A stretch of DNA of 64,000 nucleotides, taken from Heracleum sosnowskyi (Eukaryota; Streptophyta; Magnoliopsida; Apiales; Apiaceae). The notes beneath the pieces are model-generated. The model had not been told where the DNA came from. It saw only the letters and a program-made list of their open reading frames with translations, and did not search any database. Positions within the stretch are counted from its first letter, which is position 1. The number at the start of each line of letters is the position of its first letter. Where the stretch lies: positions 77,152,685 to 77,216,684 of the forward strand of contig CM061238.1 of the NCBI GenBank assembly GCA_030848705.1, in the 5' to 3' direction. A program made the translations under genes and the position numbers. Shown one piece after another: positions 23,100-34,609 of this stretch.

Positions 23100-23289
23100 A
23101 TGCTAGAGGTACCGAATTGGGTATCGAAATTTGGTACCGAATGCCATGTGTTATATTTTGATTGGCTAATAATAATGGACCCCCTGCATTCATATTAATT
23201 TCACCAATAAAATCATTCTAAATTATCACGTCATCAATGCCACATCATTCGGTACCAAATTTTGGTACCCAATTCGATACCTCTAGCAT
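23100..23289. mobile_element. MITE with about 50-bp terminal inverted repeats
   Basis: The two ends (ATGCTAGAGGTACCGAATTG and its near-perfect inverted counterpart) pair over about 50 bases, leaving about 90 internal bases and no coding capacity. TA dinucleotides at 23098-23099 and 23290-23291 could be the target duplication, pointing to a Tc1/mariner-type relative. The ends do not resemble the usual Stowaway sequence, so the superfamily is uncertain. Confidence 0.75.
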
Positions 23290-23608
23290 TACTCGTATTT
23301 TTAAATTTAATCTTTGGTAAATAGGGTTTAATGAGTTCATACTTTTTAAAAGGGAGGATAATGGTTAATTAAATTAATTTCAGTCGATCAAGAGCAAAAT
23401 TCTCCTAAAAATGATCACATATCAAGGCTAACATTACCAAATTAATAATAAGGCTTGTGCTCATATGAGAACCCCATTAATTGTGAGAACTGAGATCTAA
23501 TCTCATTCACACATTTTTATATCTAAACCAAATACTAGCCACATAATTAATATTTTAATTTTTATCTTTCTAATCTTTCATCTATATCATCTAACCTCAT
23601 TCTCTCTA

Positions 23609-23780
23609 CCCACCACCACCCACCACACCTCCACCTGCCACCACCACCACCACCACCACCACCACCACCACCACCACCTGCCTCTACCCACCAACAACGC
23701 CACCACCCCCCGCTGCCACCATTATCCCCACCACACGCCGCCGTTGTCGTCGTCGTCGCCACCCCCCCCACCGCCACCAC
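23609..23780. repeat. CCA/CCG-rich simple repeat
   Basis: A near-pure (CCA)n run at about 23638-23678 lies within a longer C-rich, compound tract. It produces spurious Pro/His- or Gly-rich ORFs on both strands. It directly precedes the H gag remnant. The stretch 23290-23608 before it shows nothing recognisable. Confidence 0.85.
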
Positions 23781-23844
23781 TCTATCCGCCCTTTCCCCAT
23801 CTCTCTCTCTCCCACCTACACATTTATTCCGGCCACCACCATTT

Positions 23845-24297
23845 CCATCAGAAGAAATTGGTTCCAGAAGGCCCTGCATTCGATGTGGTAGAGTTAATCA
23901 CTTGTATACTTCTTGCAGAATTGTTCATACAAGATCTACTCAACTGCCTATGTCTGATATGCCTGTCATGCATCACATTTTTGCTCACAATGCTCGAGAT
24001 TCAACAAGATATGCGAACATGCCATTTGTTCCCCATCCATATTGGTATGAATTCAATATGCCTCAAATGTCATGGAGCATGCCTGACTTGAATGATTTGT
24101 ATGCTCAAACATTTCCTTACCGAGCATCAAATTTTGATATTCTTGAGCAACATGTGAATGCTAATCTCTCAATGTCGGAACCAAGGGACGAGAAGAGGTC
24201 GAATCCTTTGAAGTTCAAAGCTCAGAAAGAGAAGATGACAGTCATAAAAGCTAAAAAGCCAAAGCTCAAGGAAACTTGGGTACCTAAGTCAGCTTGA
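23845..24297 (+). pseudogene. gag: H gag remnant (zinc knuckle and C-terminus)
   Basis: An open frame of about 150 codons carries a CX2CX4HX4C zinc knuckle (CIRCGRVNH..., from 23875) and ends in the Lys-rich KETWVPKSA before a TGA. The ending parallels the Gag terminus VWVPRKD of S2 and S3, so I read it as the C-terminal part of an older copia (Sirevirus-like) Gag. The N-terminal capsid part is missing and simple repeats lie directly upstream. No protease or integrase follows. Sequence between knuckle and end is not similar to S2-S4. Confidence 0.6.
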
Positions 24298-25179
24298 TGT
24301 GGTTTTGAGAGTGTGTAGAAGGAAGATACAGAGCTTTAGCTTCCTACTAGAGTTTCTGTCCTGCTCACTAATTGCTCAGAGGATCATAGCCCCTCTACTG
24401 ACAAGTAGAGATGATATTTGTAGTCATGATTAAGTAATGAAGCATGACTTTGGAAAACAATATCATCAGTTAGGGTTGAAGCACTAGTTGATGGATATAA
24501 GCATCTCTTGCTATATATCTATCAAGCATGTGACAAAGGAAACTTTGTAATTGTAGCCTGCATTGTCCATCAATAAAAAGACAATGAAGTGGTAAACACT
24601 GGACACTTGTTAGAAAAGTGTATGTAGCTGATTTGTCTATTGTCTTGGAGGATTGCACACTTTTGACCTCTTTGTGATAAGGGAAAATCATGATAATAGT
24701 AGCTAGTGAATAAGAAGCTGTTTGAGTCGTGATAAGAGGAACCCCGAGTCTTGCCAAGGATGGGTTAAAGGATGCATGCCATTAAGGGAAGCAATAGAAG
24801 ACCTCTATCAAGAACTAGACATATCATACATTTGTTGAACTCCTTCAGCCACTGCACATGAAATCTCGTCAAAGAATTTAGCTCAAGAATTGAGTGTGAA
24901 GAGATCTTATGGAACTAATGACAAATCTGCAGAGACTTTGCTTGGAAAATCAGGATAACTGTTTGAGTTCTGGAAAGTTGTAGCTGATGCTACTTATTGC
25001 AGCCAGAGTGTTTTCTTAATCATTCAAGCACCTGAAGGAGGGATCATCAAATTGTGTGTATAAGTGCAGCCAACAGTTTTCTCTTTTCACATTCCTTAGC
25101 CAAGGAAGTAATAGAAGCTTAGCTAAAGGAGTTAAGGGAATCTGTGTGGAAATTCCTTGAAGAACATTAGGTCCATGAT
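24298..25179 (+). other. H remnant, unrecognised sequence before G1
   Basis: No domain or long ORF that I can identify. It is presumably decayed downstream sequence of element H. It is continuous with 43587-43804 once G1 is removed. The last five bases (25175-25179, ATGAT) are the left target-site duplication of G1. Confidence 0.5.
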
Positions 25180-28100
25180 TGTAATAACCCCAAAATTTTG
25201 TACTTATAAAAAAAAAAACCACTGATGAATAGTAAAAAAAAATTCGTTTAGAAAATTTTCCGACCACCCTATGTACGAGTCAGGATAATGAACTTTCGAA
25301 GTCGTATTAGTGATCTAGTATGTAAATGAGTGAATGCAGAAGCTGTCAAAATCAGAAGAAGAGCATTTTCTGTTTTCTCCGAAATTTCACCTATTACTGA
25401 TGGATTAATCATTATTTAAATATATTGGAGGATTTTATATTATCAATTCCATGGATATGGATTTATCAAAGATATTAAGATATCAAGAACGTTTACGGTA
25501 AACTACTTCGACAGAACACTTAAGAAAACCCTGCGAACGTTCAACGAGATTAAGCGATAACCGAACAACACGACACTTACTCAAGATTAAACACAAGCAT
25601 GGAAGTAACATGTAACAAGATTGAATCAAGGAATGCAACATTAGGATCATCCATGTGAAACCAAACAAAGAACCAAGCAAGTGGATCAATAAGATGCTTC
25701 TTTAATACATTTCCAACTTGACCTTTGGCAAAAAAAAAATGACACAAGCACACTACATCATCATTCTTATACTTATCCAAGCACTTTAACCATTCCACTT
25801 TATCACAAAATATCAAGCAACCAAGCAAGAACTCTTCCCCATCTTCAAGAAGAAAACATTCGGCCCATTTTTCTTCACCAAGGGTTTAATTTTCAAAATC
25901 AAACTTCCACTCATCCATAAATCATGATCTTGGATTCTAAAGCTTCCATATTTCCAAACTAAGGTATTATCTTAATCCTATAATCATCCATGGAGGTTAA
26001 CATATTAAAACCCTTGATTTAAGATGAACATGAATAGTGATGAATAGTAACTTTTCATGATTCTTGATTTTGTTTCTTAAGGATTAAGCTTGTTAAGGTT
26101 TGTTCAAAGCTGAAGGAAGGATTATAAACTATTGTTAGTGTATATCAAGCATCAAGGAAGGTATAAACTCTTGAAACCCTTAGTTATGAATTTATTTATG
26201 TGGTTAGTTTTAAGTATAGTTTAGTTAGTTTGATTATAAGGATGAATGGTTGATTTTGATGAAAGTATGGTGTGGTTTTAATGGTGAATAAGTAGATGTT
26301 GGTTTTGACTATGGTTGATGATGTTTATGGATTAGTTATTATGTTGAAGAAATGAGTTTGATGATTGGTTGGTTGATTATGTAAAGTTATGATTTAAACT
26401 TTGGAATCACTAAAACATAGCCGTCGTAATGCCTGATTTTCCTTAACCTTGTTTTGCTTGTGATATTAGAACCTATTACCTCCTGCCCAAGATCACCACT
26501 GCCCATATTATTGTAGGTCTTGTTTCAAGGTTCGTTTTGGTGTGAATATCATGTGAATCCGATTTACGGTTTAGGAGAAACAAGTGTTTTAGTAAAGGAT
26601 GTTTCGAGAAACCAAACTATACCACTTAGCCAACTTTGAGGCTATGATCGAACCACTTAGAGGTCATAATAAAATGTGAAACTTTGTGATAATATGCTAG
26701 GTATGTTTAGGAAGACTCTCGAAAAGATTTCGTGTTAAAAGGATTAAATTTCAATTTTATAAAAATGTGTGAGCTAGCATGCTCGAATAGAAGTTCTTAA
26801 GGACTTAACTTGAAAATGGACTTTGTACTTGAGTTAGTATATACTTAGTATGGTGAAAGCGTTTAAGTTATTAATCTTGAACCTTGTGTTGATTCTAGAT
26901 TACTGGACCAACCTGAGACTTACTGCTACTTCGGGATTTCCTGGCAAGTTTACTAACCATTACTCTATTGTTCAGAGTTGGTATATTTTCGAACGTTACT
27001 TGGTTGTTCAAATATTTATGTATACTCTTTGTTACAATTATCGTGCAAGTTTCTCAAAACCCGAAGCTCTAGTATTCGGCTATATTTTTAAACTGTTGTT
27101 GTTGTGATACCACTACTACAAATGCACGAACTGTTTTACTTATCGTATAAGCTTTCAAATGTTGAATGATTGTTCATATGTTATTTATCGATATAGATAT
27201 AAACTGGAGTACATGAGGCTCTATGGTGTAGAGTGTACTATATTCTACTTATCAAGTTATTTGATTCCTGTTATGCAAGTTTCCAAAACCTATGACTTTC
27301 TACGGTTGTTGTGATGAAACATACTTTCGATTATATTTTGCGTATATAATATTGTTGTGTACGTAAATCTTTTGAATTGTGATTGGTTTATAAGCTATAT
27401 GTTATGATAGTTATAAGCCGGGTTTTTGAAAAGGCTCTTAGAGTAGAGCAGGTGTATCGTATTTTGAAACTTAGACCGGGAGTCGGTATATTTTCTTTAG
27501 ACCATTAAGGTTTGTTTTCTGATAAGTATATTGAATAAATATATTTAATTATTTCATTATTCAAGGAATATTATTTTAAATATTCACTTAGATTTGATTA
27601 TCAAATATTTATTGAGCTTTTGATTATTATTTAATCAATTATTAATTGATGAATATTTATTGAATATTTATTATTCTTTTAATTAATTTAAAGGTGATGT
27701 ATATTGTTTAAAAAGTCATCATTGACCTTCAATGATTATGAAGAATATTTCCGACCTTTATAATATTTATTTTAATTAAAGTAGGGATTCCCAAATATTA
27801 TTTTAATTTAAATCTATCTTAAGAGATGATTTAAATATTCGCTGACCACTCAAATGGGACGGGAATACCCTTAAAGATTTCCATATAGTTTGACTCCTGG
27901 GTCATAATCTTTTAAAGAGAAATCTTATCAAATCCTAAGTGGGACGACAGTGGTCAACCCCTTCCGGTAACTTACTCCTCTATTATCCCAGGAGTAAATA
28001 GGCCAGAAATGTTTTCAAAAGAGAGACAAGTACTAAGTACTTGGGGAAAATAGGATTAACTTCCGTTTTCCGTGACGATGATTTTCATCTGGGGACTGGA

Positions 28101-29126
28101 ATTTATTGTCACACTGGGTGATGAAATAGTCCCTAAACAGTATGACCCTATGCTCGGCAATGAAATAGGTGCCCATATAGCATAAAGGGCCCGAATGCGG
28201 TCAGGGTGATAACTAGTGGGGAGTCGTCCTTCTACTAGTAGAAAAGGTGTTTAATGCGGTAGAGCAACTGATCAGCGCTTATCGTAGGTGTTTCCTGTAT
28301 AGCCCCCATCTTCCAATTGGAATTGTGTCTGCAACATTGTAATAAAAGCCTAGGAGCTCAGTTACCGATAATGTTGGTAGTATGTTGAGAAATATCCAAA
28401 ACTGGTATTTTCAATAAGCTACCTGATTTAGCTTGATTTAAAAGTTATACTTTGAACCTTTGCCTATGTTGTGCTAGCAAAGGATTTCTAAACTTTATAG
28501 AAATGTTTAAAGTTATTTTTATCCGCTGCAGATTATATATTTTGGCGGGAAGTGTTTAGACTTCTGATATAGTATCTCGAACTATATGTTATTTTCAGAT
28601 ATTGTGGAATCTTACTATTCCTTGTACAGTATTTTAACTGTATGGTATTTTAACTCAATTGTTATACTTAATGGTTTTGGTTGTTAAACCAACAAAGGTT
28701 ATTGGATTTCAGACTTTATAGTTGTGAAACTATTTATTTTATTATGGGATACTTGCTGAGCATTCTTTCGCTCATTCTTGCTTTACTTTATATTAACTTT
28801 CAGTAAAGAGAGAACCTAGTCAGTTATTCCGTACTACAAGAGAAGGGAAGTGGAAGATTCAACCTTGAGGTAGTCCAATTCATAATGGTTAATACAGAAG
28901 TAAGTGGCATGGGTTCAGCTGCTATTAGTGAGATCCTGGATAGTACATTTGGTTGTAGTAACTAATGTTATTTGCGTGACTCGTTTCTGAAGCTATAACT
29001 GGTGTGTGTAAGAGGTTGGGGTCTTTTGGTGTTGTATCATTGGATTGTTGAGCTGGTACATGTATTATTGTTGGAATTGAGGGCGTGACAACCCGGATCT
29101 CCGACCCCGGATCTAGGGGTGTTACA
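25180..29126 (+). repeat. G1 5' LTR
   Basis: A 3.95-kb LTR that starts TGTAATAACCCC and ends GGTGTTACA, followed closely by a primer site. It is repeated almost in full at 39633-43581. The segment near 28745 (ACTTGCTGAGCATTCTTTCG) resembles the conserved 3' part of Tekay/Del LTRs. ORFs inside, such as 26850-27107, recur in the other LTR and are not genes. Confidence 0.95.
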
Positions 29127-29130
29127 GAAA

Positions 29131-29142
29131 TGGTATCAGAGC
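29131..29142 (+). other. Primer-binding site of G1
   Basis: TGGTATCAGAGC, four bases after the 5' LTR, is an exact match to the complement of the plant initiator-Met tRNA 3' end. Confidence 0.9.
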
Positions 29143-32045
29143 TTGAGGTTATAGTACTCAGAGACGAGAGTGTTAAGAGTGATGTCTAAATTAGAGATTA
29201 ACGTAAGGACTCATATAGAGTTTGTTATTGGAGTACCGAATGTAGTGCCATTGAGAAACTTAAGATTGGAATGTTTACTTGATGTCTTATAGTAGGACCG
29301 ATAGAACCTTTAGAGGTCATCAGGATGATGAGAAGAGAGTTTAGAATTGTATGTGATTTATCGAGGATATTGATATGAGACACCGAGTAGAGTCTCAAGA
29401 GCAGTTCAGATAGAGGCGGTATAGCCCATACTATTGGTTGACTTGACTAGAGCAAAACTTGTACTCGTAGTCCTTCATAGTTGCCCTTAAGGAGGCGACA
29501 TATGTGAGAACCAAGATGTTTAAACTTTTTATGCGATTAAGGTTACTTAGTTACCTGGATTAATTAAAGGCAATTATTGTTTTTGAGGTTTCAAATCCCC
29601 GCGAGCGATGACTCTACCAGAGATAGTGTCTACTACATCATTGAGAATTTTGTGGCCCTCGAGGAAGATTGCGTATATATCACAAGAACGTTATCGTAAG
29701 ACGAGTGCGCTAGACGACGTCATGAGTATGCTTCGCACGATAGGCCATGATGATTCAACTCAGCGATCAAGAACATTGGAAAATTGATGGCATGACTTTA
29801 ATGAAGTGCATATGGTTGCAACGAGAACTACGACGATCTCAGAACCTACTGAGAGGAAGGCCCTTGAGTCTGGAATTGGATTCTTTCGATACAACTCTTA
29901 TTAGAGACTACGTATATATTAACTAGTGGACCTCCATCTTCGGTGGACATATCGATTCGACCATGGAAGACACCAATATTGGGTAACTATAGGGGAATGA
30001 TAGATGTGTTTGTGGACCCCCAAGTTATTAAATACCTTTGATATGATTTTGAGAGACCATTTAGTTAGTATCCTATATTATGAAGGTGAGGAGAGGTGAT
30101 CATCCTCGTACGGGTGATGTTAGAAATTATGATGACCATTGACTTTTCGGTATCTACTTGCTGGTGCACTACTCAATCTGAAACTGTTTATGCCTGTGTT
30201 ACCTTGAATAGTTCATGTCAGGTGGCCCTTCCAGCTCCTACTTCAAATTTGGGATGCAACCAACAACTGCTATATTCATTTTATTTCTTTTCCTTTCTCC
30301 TCTCATTACCTTTAAGGTTTAAACGCAGAGTTAAGTTACCATTACTCACCAGGGCGCTTGTTCGAGCTCTAGGACGACCGGGAGAGGGAACCATTATTCG
30401 TCTATCCTTCTAGGTATATATATATATTTTTTTATTATTCTTTCAATTATCTAAGGAATGTTCAATTAATGTTTCCTTAATTATTTGACGAATATTCTTT
30501 AACGATTATCTTGATATTTGATTTCTTCTTTCATACTTGGACTCCTCAGTCGAGTTCATAACTATCTAACTATTTATTTAAACATAGAGGATCTATTATT
30601 TAGAGATTCCTCGTGAATTCTTTTCTTCTATTTAAGACGAGATTTGTAAATCAGGCATTGAAATCGTAGAAAGGATATCAATTTGATATTGGTAGTCCGA
30701 ATTCAATTCTATTGAAGAATTTGATAAAGTATATGTACGGAGACCCCTTTGGGTGGACCGTTTCACTGATGAGAAATATTTGATGGGAGGTTATCGATTG
30801 TTCCGATACCAAGAACTTTCTATTCAAAGCTTATATTTTATTTAAAGTTTAAAATTACCTTATTCGTCCCAAACTTATTTACTTTTTTTTTCAATTCATT
30901 ATCCGAGTAGTCAAAATTTTGTTTTCTTTCTTTGGCTACGATGTCGAGATTTTGTACTAGTAGATTGAAACTGGCTAATTGAATATGCCATTATGAGTGA
31001 CTAGTTAATTGTTCTAACTAGTTGAAATTGTAACGATATGATGAAAATCTAGCTAATCATCCTAGCTGGATGCTGCGTCCCAAACTAATCGAACTAGCAA
31101 CTTTTGTTCAGCTAGTTGTTAATGTTTCTTGAAATGGACTAGTTATTGTTTCACTAAGTTCCACTTTTGGTCGAATTTATTTAAGTGAGTTCACAACGCA
31201 TTTTATATGTAGTGAATTATGATTATGAAATTCCCAAGGGATAAATTGATTGAGACCTAACAAGGTCGCCCACTCGACGAGAATTCTTACGAAGCTTTTA
31301 TAAAATATTCTGTTGCTTGAAATATTCTTGGTACCATGCAAGTATTTTCATTAGTATTTGGAAAGAGATATAGTGTTGAAGTTTTAGAACTAAAGTGAAA
31401 GTAGATGAGTACGACAAAGTATGAATCGAGACTACGAAAATTTTCAAGGTCTGTTCGGTATGTTGGAAACTCAGAATGACAGAGTATTCGAAACGACTGA
31501 TGGCGATACGTTGATTAAGAAATGACTATGATAGAAGCTTAATGAGTGAGAAAGAAAGAACTATAGAGGAATATGAGTTTGAGGACTAATGAGGGAGCCG
31601 CATATATGGAAATCCTAGGGAACCTTAGAAATAGAAATAGAAATAGAAATAGAAATAGAATTAGTAAACTTGCTATGAAATTATCTAGTGAACCTTGTTT
31701 GCCCATAATGTGAAATTGAGGTTTTAAGGCAACAATATACATTGATTTTTTTTTCTCCTTAAAAAGGGAGGATCCGATGAAATTTTGGGAATAAACTGAT
31801 TGATCAAGTACGATGTGTAAATTGATTGAGGAGATAAGAAGGTAAAGTGTGGATTGCCCAGTAAGGGGGAGCTGTCCTTTAAGGACGGAGGTGAACTACG
31901 AAGTTTATTATGTTTGTACAAACAAAGAGATTGTCGCGGAAAAAATGTGAAACTTATTGAGCACATGCAAATCGATACAAATAGGGAGATACCAAATATA
32001 ATGGGCACCCCAATTTAAATGAATTCATGGACGTATTTTTACGAT
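29143..32045 (+). other. G1 internal region, gag and protease not recognisable
   Basis: Gag and protease are expected here, but I see no zinc knuckle, no DSGA-like protease motif and no ORF above about 105 codons. A hexamer microsatellite (TAGAAA, about six copies, 31626-31661) and AT-rich stretches break it up. It is either heavily decayed or replaced sequence. Confidence 0.55.
31626..31661. repeat. TAGAAA hexamer microsatellite
   Basis: About six consecutive TAGAAA units, the last slightly altered. Confidence 0.9.
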
Positions 32046-32049
32046 CTCC

Positions 32050-33109
32050 AGGAACTACCACCTGATCGAGGCATGGAACTTGCCATTGATTTATTACCAG
32101 GGATTACGTCAGTATTTAAGACCCATATCCATTGCCACCGTTGAGATGAAGGAATTAGCTACTCGAGTATAGGAAATAAGACTCATTGTGTCACATTGGA
32201 GTACACCAGTTTTGTTTTCTAAGTGAAGAATGGAAGTATAAGACTGTACCTTGGCTACCAAGAGCTGAATGGACTAACCATAAGGAATAAGAAATTTCTT
32301 GCCAATGATAGATAATTCGTTTGACCAATTAAAGGATGTAATTTATTTTTCAAAGATAGATATGAGGATAGTGTATCACCAAATTAAGAATAACCAGGAT
32401 GATGTGCCAAAGATGGCCTTTCGCACCAATATGACCATTATGAATTTTGAATTTTCGAATGATGTCATTTGGACGGACTAATACGTCAGCAATCTTTATG
32501 GATTTAGAGAATAAAGTTCTGGACAAATTGATTATTGTATTCATAGACGATATTTTGATGTATCCATGGATTGGATGAATAGAGTTTAAAGGATTGAAGT
32601 AGAAGTTAGTAACAACCCCGTTGTTAGAAATACCTGTGATAGAGGGGACTTTATGACTTATAGTTATGCGTCTAAGCAACTTAAGCAGCATGAGATAAGA
32701 TATCCTACACTTAACTTGGAGTTAGCCGCGATGATGTTCGCACTGAAAATTTGGAAACTTCAACTTTATGGAGAAATATGGATTTTTCTTTACCACAATA
32801 GCTTTTAGTATATCTTTACATAGAAACGAGTGACGCGAGGTAGATATTATAGTTGGAACTGATCAAAGACTTTGAGTGTGAAACTCACTATCACTAAGGA
32901 AAGGCCAATATGGTGGCCGACATTTTAAATAGGAAAGAGAGATTGAGATGCAAATTCTTCGGGACAACTACTAAGAGAAATTGAAAGGATGAAGTTTGAA
33001 GTTAAGATGTATAAAAAATTAAGAAGGATATTATCGATTGTTAAGTAAATTCTAGACATGTCCGAGAATGAAAGCAGAGACTTAGTGGACTATCATAGCC
33101 GTAGAGATT
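32050..33109 (+). pseudogene. pol: G1 pol part 1: RT and RNase H, plus the end of the integrase zinc region
   Basis: Translation in shifting frames gives typical gypsy RT: LAIDLLPG, WSTPVLFSK, DQLKDVIYFSKIDMR, YHQIK and the active-site block VFIDDILMY (about 32530-32565). RNase H follows: YASKQLKQHE, then LELAAMMFALKIW, then a HYHPGKANMVAD-like end. From about 33055 comes CPRMKAE, the end of the integrase N-terminal zinc domain; most of that domain is deleted. Many stops and frameshifts occur. The reading continues directly at 38641 once S3 is removed, giving VEI joined to PGW. The last five bases, AGATT (33105-33109), are the left S3 target duplication. Confidence 0.88.
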
Positions 33110-34506
33110 TGAAAGGCATATGTCTAGGCCTATTTGTAAACACAGAGGATTCTGCTCAACATAAACCAAGATGTAATAAGTAAATAATAAATACAGATGT
33201 CACAGGAATCTCAGAAGATTATATCTGTCAAGAGAATGGAGATTAAAGTCATCTACAGTCTTGAAGTAAGTCTACATTGAAAGAAGTTCAATTTATTGTT
33301 CAAGCCTCAGTGAAGTATTCAAGGAAGTGGAACTATTTAAAAGTGACAGAGATTTCAGAAGTGTGACGGAGAAAAAGTACAGGTTACAGTCCATTGTTTA
33401 AATAGAAGGAGAAAAAGAATCACAGCTTAAAGTTAAAGATGAAGAACAATCACTAAAGTTAGTCGCTCATGAACCAGACAGTACATGGAGTGTCAACGTC
33501 AGCCAGTGGAAGTTCGTTATCAAATTTAGTGGTTCTAAGAATTATTTTATTCTCTTTTAATATTATTCTATAAGATAATTAATTTAATCTATGAATTAAT
33601 TCTTTCAGAATTAATTCATATATTAAATTAATCAATCTAGATCTTAAGTAATTTAATGTATAAATTAATTCTCAAGAATTAATTTATTTATGAAATTATT
33701 TTGAGTCATTTATTTAATTTATTTAATCAGTGAATTAATTCTAAAAAGAATTAATTCATTTGTTAAATCAATTAAAAGTAGAATGTATTAAAATCAGTTT
33801 TATTTCCTAATTCTATTTACTACTTAGTACTATCTGTTTACTACTAGTAGTACTATCATTAATAGTACTACCGATAGTACTACCAAGTCATTTGGTAAGT
33901 ACTACCGATAGTACTACCAAGTGTTTTTGGTAGTACTGCTAGTAGAAACAATTGTATTACTTATGCAGTTGGATTGGCGCGTGGGAAGTGATGCCGTTGA
34001 CTTGTTTTATATACAAGAGTATGATCAAACAAGGCAGAATACACTAACACATTTTCAAAGACAGAAAAAACAGCTTCTCATTCATTTACTTCTGTCATTC
34101 AAGAGAACCAACTACAAAGCTCAAATTAATTCCTGTAATAAATTCTAGCCAGCATAGTTATATCCAATCAACTAGAATTCAATTACTTGTACTGCTTTGA
34201 CAATCTAGCGGATCATAATCCCTAGAATTTCTATCGAACTACTTTTTAGTATTCGATCCTTTTATTACAAATATAGATAAATTCATGTCGAATTTATTCT
34301 AGATTTGTTTTAACAAGAACCTTGTAATCTGTACACAGAATTGTAACACCCTTCAAGTTCAATAGAGTTTTATTTAACTTGAATCTTGTTTCATTTTATT
34401 CCGCATTAAATTTGGTATTGTATTTGTTAAATTCAACAATACAAATTCGATTAAACGGTACTGTTTGTATTCAACCCCCCTTCTACAAACATATCAGGAC
34501 CTAACA
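33110..34506 (+). repeat. S3 5' LTR (complete, 1,397 bp)
   Basis: Starts TGAAAGGCAT, ends CCTAACA, and is flanked on the left by target duplication AGATT. A cassette of AGTACTACC/GATAGTACT repeats lies at about 33825-33945, with GGCGCGTG just after it. TTTATATAC near 34006 may be the TATA element. It shares 707 bases with the truncated 3' LTR; by eye I count six substitutions and one 2-bp indel, so insertion is recent. Confidence 0.95.
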
Positions 34507-34508
34507 AT

Positions 34509-34521
34509 TGGCATCAGAGCC
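34509..34521 (+). other. Primer-binding site of S3
   Basis: TGGCATCAGAGCC two bases past the LTR; one mismatch to initiator-Met tRNA, as in S1 and S2. Confidence 0.88.
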
Positions 34522-34609
34522 TTTTGATTGATATACAAATCAAAGATCCAATTGTTTTGAGATTTTTCTTAAACTCTGAATTTTTTATTATTCCTAAAAA
34601 TCTCAAAAG

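Noticed and set aside
23562..24091. Gly-rich and Pro/His-rich ORFs around the CCA repeats
   Set aside because: Their composition comes wholly from the simple repeat; only the zinc-knuckle frame from about 23845 has gag features.
26850..27107. Similar 85-codon ORFs at 26850 and 41304
   Set aside because: They are the same position in the two G1 LTRs; no domain, and near-identity is explained by LTR duplication.
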